The notes under the pieces are model-generated. The model had not been told where the DNA came from, did not search any database, and was given only the letters and a program-made list of their open reading frames with translations. Positions 1-8,000 of a stretch of 64,000 bases of DNA are shown piece by piece. Source of the stretch: Planctomycetota bacterium (lineage in GTDB: Bacteria > Planctomycetota > UBA1135); assembly GCA_002705055.1 (NCBI GenBank), contig PAHY01000003.1, positions 1 to 64,000 of the forward strand. The letters run 5' to 3'. Within the stretch, counting starts at the first letter, position 1, and every line of letters starts with the position of its first letter. Both the position numbers and the translations under genes were made by a program.

Positions 1-54
1 GAGTCCGGCGGAGTTTGAAAAACAATCCCTTGCTGCGGAAGCAGCGTAAACCCG

Positions 55-1173
55 GTGTCCATCAAACCGGGGGAAGGTCACCTTGTTCCCGGAGACACCA
101 ATGGCGTGCAGGACGTATTTGTCCACGACCGACTTCGCGCTGAAACGGAACGCGTCAGCGTGACCTCAGCAGGAGCGGAGGGGAATGGCTATAGCGGGCA
201 AGTCTCGATTTCTGTCGACGGCCGCTTTGTCGTATTCCACTCGGGCGCAGATAACCTCGCCACATCTGATTCAAACAGCGCATTTGACATCTTTGTCCAC
301 GACCGCTCCTTAGCAACGACCGAGCGCGTCAGCATCAGTTCGTCGGGCGCCGAATGCAATGGGTTCTGTTTCGATCCGTCTATCTCGGACGATGGCCGCT
401 ATGTCGCCTTTATGTCTTTTGCGAGCAATCTAGTGCCCGGAGATTCAAACGGTAAGTACGACATCTTCGTTCATGATCGACTTACGAAGACAACAGACCG
501 CGTAAGCATCAGTTCGTCGGGCGAACAAGGAACTGGCAACTCCAATGCACCTTCGATCTCGGGGAATGGTCGATTCGTCGCATTTTCGTCCAGCTCTCGT
601 AATCTGGTCCCCCAAGATCCCTGGTATCACTGGAACGCCTTGGTGCATGACCGGCTAACTGGCGTGACCGAACGCGTGAGCGCGAATTCCTTTGGAACAA
701 GGGGGAAAGGACACAGTGATCGCCCCTCGATTTCCCCTGATGGACGCCTTGTCGCGTTCGACTCATTCGCACAGAATCTCATTCGTGGCGACACCAACAG
801 CACGGAGGATGTCTTCATCCGCGACCGCTGGGATGGCCGAGGGAGGAATTCGATTTACCTAGCGGGACCCTCATTTGTTCAGGCTCGTAACCCCATTGAA
901 CTCACGTGGCAATCTACACGTGGCGGCTCAGACTACTGGCTTCTACTTTCGCAGAATACGGGCGGAGCCTGGGCCTCCGGGCACCGGTTCGACATTGGCT
1001 ACCCGGCAAGGCTTATCGCCCGAGGAACAAACGCGGCAAATGGTCTTGGTAGCTTTACGCTGCAATCTGCGCCACCCTACGCCGTCGGACACACGCTCTA
1101 CTTTGAGCTAGGCGCCCGAGATGGTGAGGGCGTTGTCTATGACAGCAACGTGCATGGAGTAGCGATCCAGTAA
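55..1173 (+). CDS. Beta-propeller (TolB/PD40-like repeat) protein, 5'-truncated
   Basis: The 372-residue product is made of about five repeats of the type LVPGDTNG..DVFVHDR....RVS followed by SISxDGRxVAF, the pattern of WD40-like PD40/TolB propeller blades in secreted planctomycete and myxobacterial proteins. Residues from about 270 onward form a separate beta-rich tail that resembles the C-terminal domain of other secreted proteins of this lineage. The only usable start is GTG at 55, and it falls in the middle of a repeat. An in-frame TGA lies at 16-18 and there is no signal peptide, so the 5' part is missing or shifted out of frame. The product was probably exported originally. Function is unknown; the fold assignment is fairly safe. 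Confidence 0.6.
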   Translation: MSIKPGEGHLVPGDTNGVQDVFVHDRLRAETERVSVTSAGAEGNGYSGQVSISVDGRFVVFHSGADNLATSDSNSAFDIFVHDRSLATTERVSISSSGAECNGFCFDPSISDDGRYVAFMSFASNLVPGDSNGKYDIFVHDRLTKTTDRVSISSSGEQGTGNSNAPSISGNGRFVAFSSSSRNLVPQDPWYHWNALVHDRLTGVTERVSANSFGTRGKGHSDRPSISPDGRLVAFDSFAQNLIRGDTNSTEDVFIRDRWDGRGRNSIYLAGPSFVQARNPIELTWQSTRGGSDYWLLLSQNTGGAWASGHRFDIGYPARLIARGTNAANGLGSFTLQSAPPYAVGHTLYFELGARDGEGVVYDSNVHGVAIQ

Positions 1174-1314
1174 ATGCACGGAGCAGGGCCAGCTTGAGCT
1201 CGACCCAAACCCAATATCCCACAAGAGCTGCCGCGAACCTAACCAACAGCGCTCGTGGCTATTCGGGTGCAAGTCTGAAGAAGCAGGCCACTCGGCGAGG
1301 GCCTCGAACGACGG

Positions 1315-1935
1315 TCAAGAGGAACGGAAAAGATTCCGGGACGCTAGCCAAACCCGGGTCAACAGACCTGCTTTCTTGCGAGCATATGCGAACCGGCGCA
1401 GCTCCTTGGCGGTGAGGAACTCGCGCATCGGGTGGTACAAACGCATGACGCGAACATAGTCCTTTTCCTGCCAAGCCTGTTCCGCATCACGCCGCGTGTT
1501 CCCGTACACGAAGTCCGCGCGAGGGTCAGAGTAGTTCGTGCGATATTGAGCGAGACGTTTCCACGCTTCCCGATCTTCTTCGAGAAGCGCGCCGCAGTGC
1601 TCACGAACCTGCAAGGCGAGCCGCTCGACACACGCCGCGACTTTCTCCCTCGTATGCGGCTGCATGGGCGGAACAGCGCAACCCCGACCGGCGCCGGGGA
1701 TGGAGCCAAGGATGTCGGCGAACTCGTAGGCCGGACCCTCATCGAGTTCGGGATGAGACATTTCAACTCCCAGCGCGTACAAGATTCGACCGTGATAGAC
1801 ATTCACGACGAACTGCTCTCGCCTGTACTGGACCCGAGTCGGGCCGCACTCGACGACCCTGAAGTCGTGACGGTCCTCAAGGAACTGGAACGCACGCAGC
1901 ACTGATGCGTCGAAGCAGAGGCGTTCGCGATCCAT
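1315..1935 (-). CDS. Hypothetical protein, possible orphan immunity-type protein
   Basis: A 206-residue soluble protein with no signal peptide or membrane segment. I chose the ATG at 1935, which has an AGAAG-like ribosome site just upstream; a longer reading to 2061 is Arg-rich and looks non-coding. The N-terminal third (FxxLEDRHDFRV...VQYRREQFVVNVYHGR) has the mixed alpha/beta rhythm seen in several immunity and SMI1-like small proteins. The C-terminal half is helical and charged, with many Arg and Trp residues. It converges with the propeller fragment and lies in a low-GC cluster of unrecognised small genes downstream of an RHS toxin. I do not recognise the family; the immunity idea rests on context only. 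Confidence 0.45.
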   Translation of the reverse strand: MDRERLCFDASVLRAFQFLEDRHDFRVVECGPTRVQYRREQFVVNVYHGRILYALGVEMSHPELDEGPAYEFADILGSIPGAGRGCAVPPMQPHTREKVAACVERLALQVREHCGALLEEDREAWKRLAQYRTNYSDPRADFVYGNTRRDAEQAWQEKDYVRVMRLYHPMREFLTAKELRRFAYARKKAGLLTRVWLASRNLFRSS

Positions 1936-2057
1936 AGAGACTTCTGCAGGCTTCGGATGGGTGATTGGCCATCCCTCCGGCTGCACGCGCATGGTACAAG
2001 CAATGCCCCGTTTGCAGCTTGCCGCGAGTCGCCTTCGGAGTGAGGCACCGTGCGCGA

Positions 2058-3140
2058 TCACCGGCTCACGGTCGCCTTCGATGCCTGGAACAGCTCGAAG
2101 CGATCACCGACCAGGGTGTAGAGACCCCCTTGGTAAGTGCCTGCCCACACAGTGCCCTCGGCATCAAGCAGAATCGCGCGTGAGTACTCGCCCTCGCCGA
2201 GCAGGTAGCGCGTCACCCTCTCGTCGTGGAAGCGCACGACGCCGCCGCTGCCGCAGGCGAACCAGAGCGCTCCATCCTTGTCTTCCACGACGGAATGGAA
2301 GTAGTGGAAGTTCTCGCCGTCGTCGGTCGCGGCGTCGGGGAAACCTGGCTTGCGATCAAGGATCAGCTCGTTCGGCTGGGCGCCTTCCGGCCGGCTCTTG
2401 GCAACGGTGTAGCGGTGCCGGGTATTGCTGATCCAGTAGTCCCCCTTCCGATCCTGGAAGATGCCGCGCACGCCAGACTCCCCGCCCCGGGGCGTGGTGG
2501 ACAGACGCGGCTCATAAAACCACTGCACCTGCTTGCCGTCGAAGCGGGCGGCGCCGAGCATCGCGGTGCCGATCCAGATGTGACCCTGCCGATCTCGGAA
2601 GACCGTGTACGCGCCGTACGGAGAAAAGCTCCAGTTCGGAATCTGGTCGCGATAACGCTCCTCGTCCGGGCTGACCGGCAAAGGGTGCCGGAAGAGCTTC
2701 TTGCCGTCGAAGCGCATCGGCCCGTTGAGCCCCGAGTCGTAGGTGAACCAGAGGTCCGTCGCGCTCAGCTCGCCTAGCGGAAGCGGCTTCGTTTCCGGCG
2801 CGGGCAGCTGCTCAAACTTCTGGCCATCAAAGCGGTAGATGGAAGTCAGCGACGAGATCAGCAGGCTTCCGTCGGGCGCGCTCCGCAGGTCGCGCACACC
2901 CTCGGCGGCGAGACCATCCTCCGCGCCAAACTTCCGAAGCTCACCCCCTTTCCAGCGATAGAGGCCGGCGTCATCGGTGGTCATCCAGACCGCGCCATCG
3001 TCGTGCAGGTGGAGCGTCCAGACCCAGGAGTCAAGCGACTCCACGACGCGGCCGAGCTCGGCCGGTTGCTGCGCGCACGCGACGGTGGCGAGGAAAGACG
3101 CGAGCGCCAAGTGGAGGAACTTGCTTCGGTGCAACACCAC
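2058..3140 (-). CDS. Secreted two-component-regulator-type beta-propeller protein
   Basis: About 360 residues. A signal peptide (HRSKFLHLALASFLATVACAQ) is followed by repeats of the Reg_prop type: GAVWMTTDDAGLYRWKGG, GHIWIGTAMLGAARFDGK, GALWFACGSGGVVRFHD and GTVWAGTYQGGLYTLVGD. Such repeats form the sensor propeller of hybrid histidine kinases, but this protein stops after the propeller and has no kinase or DNA-binding part. It is therefore probably a free exported propeller. The start is one of two adjacent GTG codons (3140 or 3137) or TTG 3134. The open frame extends further upstream to 3566, but that part is Arg/Gly/Ser-rich and overlaps the next gene, so I excluded it. Confidence 0.65.
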   Translation of the reverse strand: MVLHRSKFLHLALASFLATVACAQQPAELGRVVESLDSWVWTLHLHDDGAVWMTTDDAGLYRWKGGELRKFGAEDGLAAEGVRDLRSAPDGSLLISSLTSIYRFDGQKFEQLPAPETKPLPLGELSATDLWFTYDSGLNGPMRFDGKKLFRHPLPVSPDEERYRDQIPNWSFSPYGAYTVFRDRQGHIWIGTAMLGAARFDGKQVQWFYEPRLSTTPRGGESGVRGIFQDRKGDYWISNTRHRYTVAKSRPEGAQPNELILDRKPGFPDAATDDGENFHYFHSVVEDKDGALWFACGSGGVVRFHDERVTRYLLGEGEYSRAILLDAEGTVWAGTYQGGLYTLVGDRFELFQASKATVSR

Positions 3141-3271
3141 GATGAGGATCAACAGATTCTTCAGGCGAACGCCAGGACCAGCGCTGCATTTGGACCGGTC
3201 CGAACGCGCGGAATGCGCGGGCGTGACATCAAATTCAGACTCCCACCACGCCCAATACCGAGAACCCCTGG

Positions 3272-3619
3272 TTACAGGTCGTTTGCCGCAGATTCTCCAA
3301 GATCGGTGAGATTCAGCCAACAGACTTCCCCAAACAGAACGGACCGCCCATTCAGATCTCTCCATGACTGTTCGATCTGATCGGCTGCCTCGGCTGGGGT
3401 CCCGCTCCATCGCTTGAACTCTCCCTCTACGATCCATCCAGCCTCGACCAAGCCTTCCACAAGCAGCTTGCGAATCACTGAGACGGACATATCTCTGGCA
3501 CCTTCCATGTCCACCGCCCCTCCTACCGCTCGAGCCGCGCCCTCGACATCGCATGCCATGACCCAATCGACAAGTCCCCAGTGAAGGACTTCGCGCTCAA
3601 GACTTGATCTCGATCCCAT
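3272..3619 (-). CDS. Small hypothetical protein, possible immunity protein
   Basis: A 115-residue soluble protein from the ATG at 3619, which has AGAAGGA about 12 nt upstream. The sequence is helical with a winged-helix feel: VLHWGLVDWV, then VIRKLLVEGLVEAGWI, then W-x(5)-EAADQIEQSW, ending GEVCWLNLTDLGESAA. I recall this W....A..I...W...GE.CW...T..G pattern from small uncharacterised proteins of actinobacteria and planctomycetes, often near polymorphic toxins, but I cannot name a family. It sits in the island between two other small unrecognised genes. An immunity role is inference from position and size. Confidence 0.5.
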   Translation of the reverse strand: MGSRSSLEREVLHWGLVDWVMACDVEGAARAVGGAVDMEGARDMSVSVIRKLLVEGLVEAGWIVEGEFKRWSGTPAEAADQIEQSWRDLNGRSVLFGEVCWLNLTDLGESAANDL

Positions 3620-3862
3620 CGTTCCCGTGGATCCTTCTCTTGGTTTTACCTGAAACTCTCCCGTCAATAATTGGTCTCTTGGTCTCACGGAGCACAACTC
3701 AAAGACCCTCAACTTGAGACTCTGACATCATCAATCTACTTGCTGACCTCATCAGCAAACTGTTCAAACACCTGGATCTCGCATCTAGCCCCTATTCCGT
3801 AGCCTCTCCCACCAAGCGCCTCAAACGTCTCCATACTCGCCGAGTGGACCAGACTCGAGATG

Positions 3863-4348
3863 TCATGGCCAGATTGCGGATCGACCGTCTGACGAGTATC
3901 GCGGCCCCACACTGAACTCGATGACCCGATTGTCAGACAGGTAGAACCAGCAGGTCTCTAACTGACCAGCAGAGTAGTACAGATGCGCGAACCCAGTTCC
4001 GTGCTCTCGAGAACTCTCACTCGGATCTCCGAGCGCCCTCCGAAGCTCTAGTTCTCCCAAACCAAACCACGGACGACCCATAAGGACGGCCGAGCTTGAG
4101 AGAGCATCCACATATGCCAAGCACAGCCCCCGGCCTCCTTCCGCAGAATCATCGAGTTCAACTCCAAGGCGCAGGTCCTTCGAGCCAAACATGATTCCTC
4201 CGTCTTCCTCGTCTCGGATGAAGTCGTCCTCTTGGTTCTCGACCCACTCTTCGACCTCACCGAGCGAGGATCCAAGTCGCAGGGTTGATAGCCCAACACC
4301 TGGCTTGATCTCGAATCGGGGTCCCTGACTCTTGATAAGTGATGTCAT
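3863..4348 (-). CDS. Hypothetical protein, possible immunity protein
   Basis: A 161-residue acidic soluble protein starting at the ATG at 4348. Its opening (FEIKPGVGLSTLRLGSSLGEVEEWV) matches a common layout of small immunity-like proteins in which a G.G...LRLG motif precedes a helix. A central acidic part (ENQEDDFIRDEEDGG) and a hydrophobic C-terminal half follow, ending in DNRVIEFSVGPRY. No catalytic motif is visible. It lies just outside the duplicated tRNA end at 4378-4424, so it belongs to the left part of the island and not to the RHS unit itself. Orphan immunity is the most economical reading, but unproven. Confidence 0.5.
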   Translation of the reverse strand: MTSLIKSQGPRFEIKPGVGLSTLRLGSSLGEVEEWVENQEDDFIRDEEDGGIMFGSKDLRLGVELDDSAEGGRGLCLAYVDALSSSAVLMGRPWFGLGELELRRALGDPSESSREHGTGFAHLYYSAGQLETCWFYLSDNRVIEFSVGPRYSSDGRSAIWP

Positions 4349-4377
4349 TGGGGCGAACGAAACCGATCCCAGAGAGG

Positions 4378-4424
4378 TGGGGCGGGCGACCGGACTCGAA
4401 CCGGCGACATTCAGCTTGGGAAGC
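4378..4424 (-). repeat. Duplicated 3' end of tRNA-Gly(CCC), attachment-site remnant
   Basis: Positions 4382-4424 are identical over 43 nt to 11593-11635, the 3' part of the intact tRNA-Gly from the anticodon loop onward. The match extends through the discriminator and CCA (4378-4381 versus 11589-11592) with one difference at the discriminator base. The two copies have the same orientation. A directly repeated tRNA 3' end is the usual scar left when an integrase inserts an element into a tRNA gene. The 5' half of the tRNA is absent here, so this copy is not a functional tRNA. Confidence 0.85.
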
Positions 4425-4783
4425 AGGCTGCGCGCAAGGCTGTTAGCGGCCCGAAGGCCCTTGATGGCAAAAACTTAGCACGAAACGAGGCTACCCGCAA
4501 GCCAGAGCATTCGCAGGCAGGAGGGAGCGATTCGACGCCGTAACGATCGATTCTCGTCATTGTTCGCGGATAGAACCCAACTTCCGAAGATCCAGCTACG
4601 GCTTGCCCATTCCAATCGCAAGGCCGAAACGGGCTACTCACGCAGTCAGTCTCTCGAACAACTCAAGCCAAGTTTGTCGACTGTACGCAATCCGCACCAC
4701 CTCAGCGGAGAGTAGCCATTCAGCCTCAATAGAGAACCTACTCTCTAGCTGTAGAGACATTAGGTCTCTGTGGCTCACGCTCG
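4425..4783. other. Intergenic stretch inside the island, no gene seen
   Basis: About 360 bases between the duplicated tRNA end and the candidate immunity gene. Short open frames exist on both strands, but their products are Arg/Ser/Cys-rich without any recognisable motif, so I see no real gene. It contains no integrase fragment that I can recognise. Confidence 0.5.
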
Positions 4784-5041
4784 TTAGAACGGCTCGAGCG
4801 CATCAATCACGCTCTCAATCAGCTTCCCCTCAGCCGATAACTCATAGTTGTCGCCGAATCCTCGACGCATGAGCTCCGCACCCAGTTCCTCACGAATCTG
4901 ATTCGCCTGAGCTCGCTGGATCTCCACTTCGTTATCCGACATAAAACGGATAGCGAATGCCGCAAGCCGCGAATCAGCCAGGTCCATCAATAGGGAAACC
5001 TGGTCACTTTGTAATCTAACTCTCATTACGCTATCCGACAT
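4784..5041 (-). CDS. Small acidic protein, candidate immunity protein for the RHS toxin
   Basis: An 85-residue soluble, mostly helical, acidic protein. It starts at the ATG at 5041 with an AGGGG ribosome site, only 25 nt after the stop codon of the RHS gene, on the same strand. A small gene directly after the toxin tip is the standard place for the cognate immunity protein of polymorphic toxins, which must be expressed with the toxin to protect the producer. I recognise no family; features are VRLQSDQVSLLMDLADSRLAAFAIRF and a C-terminal LIESVIDALEPF. The role follows from position, size and charge only. Confidence 0.55.
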   Translation of the reverse strand: MSDSVMRVRLQSDQVSLLMDLADSRLAAFAIRFMSDNEVEIQRAQANQIREELGAELMRRGFGDNYELSAEGKLIESVIDALEPF

Positions 5042-5066
5042 TGTTCATCCCCTCGCAACTCGATCT

Positions 5067-8000
5067 CTAATTGCCACCTCGTCCAGCAGAGGAATTTGGC
5101 CAAGCGGTCACTACGACTCCATCAGGGTTGAGCACCACGGTCGCATCCTTGCCCGGAAACTTATAGCTCCACCGGCCCTTCTCGTCCTTCTCAGCTGTAA
5201 CCTCACCGGTTGGGTTCTTTACGGCGTCTTCGATCGCTTCCTTACTAACTCCGCCATCACCTCGACTTCCGCCAATGCGCTCCTCTGCATGGGGCGTGTA
5301 GCCAGTTATTCCCTCTGGGATCGGCGGAGCAACCTCGCCAGCACCGGCCTCTTCTCCAGCTCCAGACCCCTCTCCCCCAGCTTCCTGATCGTTTAGATAA
5401 TCAAGAAGTGTTGGGGGGATTGAATAGCTCGGCGGATCGTCCACGCTGAATAGCAAAAGACAAATACCCGCCAAGCCAGAAACAACCCACCCCGGGGGGG
5501 TTGCATCCGAAGGGTCGGGCGCCGCGATTACAATCAACGCACCGATAAGGAGGCCGTCCGGCGCACTCGGTTGACCGTCAAGCCCCACCCCCTTCTCTTC
5601 CATTAGATCGGTAATCTCATTTGCAAGGCTCTCGCGCCTTCCGGCAGAGCCATATGCATCACCTAGTCCAATGCCATCCAGGTGATCGAGCCCTTTCCAC
5701 TCACTCAAGAGTTCCAGCAGCGGATCGGGGCGACTTGCTGATAGTCCTAGTGGATCAAGCCAGGTACCGGGCGTTGCGAGCCCATACTGGTACATATTCC
5801 AGCTATCCACTGCGCCCATTGGATCAGGACTGGTAAAGCTACCCGTCCGAGGGTCATACCAACGAGCGCGAATGTCGTAATAGCCAGTCTCCAGATCGAG
5901 AGGACGCCCCATGAAGAAGCGGTCATTTGCATACGCGCTCGTACTGAGGGCCCCTCCTTGAGCATCTTCGATCGAGACCTCGCCGAAGGCCGAGTATCGG
6001 TATCGTTCAACTACATCTCCCGTTGCGCGATCTGTAAGCGCAAGAATTGAACCCTGAAAGTCGCGAGCAAGATCAAAAGTCCCATTCGCGCTTCCCGCAC
6101 CCGTGTTCACAACAAAGGTCTCCGAGTCACTTCCCCCGGCGTAGCCATACGTCCGGATGTTGGCTGGACTGGCACCCTCTTCAAACTGAGCAGCGAGGCG
6201 GCCACCCCAGTAGAGGAAGCGTGTCGCTTGCCCAGAATCATCCGTCGTGCGGACGCGACGGCCTGACGCGTCATAAAGGTGCTCACGGATGATCGTGTTA
6301 TCCGACTTCCGCTCGACCTCGGCCAGGCGCCCCCACGCGTCGTATCGGAACAGGTAATCCGAATCATCACTCAAGTAGCCTTCGTACTCCGAGCGCCCCT
6401 TCGTGCCACCTTGGCCATCGGGAACGGTGTCGTAGAAATGCGCGCCGCCGGTCGACCCATAGGTCTCCGTGGTCGCAGATTGACCGCTCACTTGCTTGGT
6501 GACCTGAGTTCGAGCATAGACCTTATTCAGGTCGTAGCTCTCGAGCGTCCCCCAAGTGCTTGGCGCAGACCCCGGCGTATGAGCGAGCGCATTCGGGACA
6601 CCTTGGTACCAGTCCTCCAGACGCCCAAAAGCATCGTGCTCGAAGACCTCGCCATTGGTGTCGATGGAGCGCTTCCGTGCGATCACACGGCTCGCGGTAT
6701 CAAATGCCCTCTCTTGGCCATCAAGCAGATCCCAGGTGGAGCCATCGTCATGAGCCCATTCAACCTTGGTGAGGTGGCCCCATCCGTCGTGTCCAGTTTC
6801 GAGTCGAATGTCCGACTCGAGGTCAGTTCGCGTCGCGAGACGACCGCCGTGATAAGCGAATTGGTAATCCGCAACGAGAGCCGAATCGTGGTACTGGGCA
6901 GATTCTGGTCGGCCGTCATCGGCGTACTGGAACACCCCCTTGGTCAAACCCAAGCCCGTCGGATAGTCGACTCGCCTGAGTTCGCCGGAATACCCGGACT
7001 CAAAGCCCCAGGTCATCGCGTCACCTCCGGCGCCTTGCGTCTCCGACACAAGCTCGCCGATCCAGTTGAAATCACGATTGGTCTCCCAGACCTGGGTGTA
7101 GGCTCCCCCACTTTCAGTGTAGACCTTGCTCGTGACCTCACGGTCTTCAATGTCGTACTCCCAGGTCAGTTTAGCCGGACCAACAATGTTGTTGTTGCTG
7201 CCCCAGGTCGCCACGTCGGAAATGAGACGCCCGTACGAATACGTCAGCGTCCGCGCAAGATCAGTGCGGCTATCGGAAAGACCCGTGATGCGTCCGTAGG
7301 AATCACGTGAGTCGATTTCCTCGAATCGACCGTCCGCGTACGTAGTTTTCAACAGACGATTAAAGTCGAGCGGATCGGTATCGAACTGGGTGACTGCCCC
7401 TTCCGCATCGACGACCTTCCAGAGCGTGCCGTTTGTGGTGTGGTACTGGTAGTCGGTGGTATGGCTTGCGCCCCCACCAGCGGCCACGCGTTTCTCCCAA
7501 TCGACACGCCCACGCCCGTCAAACTCTTGCTCGAATCGGACGCCCAAGGGGTCTTCCGAAGCCCAGGCTCGGTCCAGGAAGTCCCAACTGGTTTTCCACG
7601 TACGTGTCGCGCCAAATGTACTGGTCGACGCGTTCCACTCATGCTGGATGTCCTCATAGGGGCGCCCCAGCGCGTCGTACTTCGTCACCCACTTCTCGCT
7701 GAAGCCATTAGAACCTGTGACTGTGCGAACCGTCTCAACCTGGCGGAGGACATCGTTGTACGTGACATCAACCGTGTCGACATTTGTGGACTGAGCCACG
7801 TCTTCAAGCCAACGGCGCTGCGTGACACGCCCTAATGCGTCGTAGTCGTATTCGCTGACAGCAATCTGCACCATGGACGCGGTGGCATCGCGCTTGCCGT
7901 GGTACACGCTGTGGGACAAGACTCGACCCCAGCCATCGATATCAAATTCTTGCCGGCGGCTTGGGACGAGGGCCTGAGCTCCCCCTTGACCTTCGTAGAC

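Noticed and set aside
4411-4641. Small minus-strand frame near the duplicated tRNA end as an integrase remnant
   Set aside because: No catalytic Arg, His or Tyr context of a tyrosine recombinase is visible, and the composition looks random.
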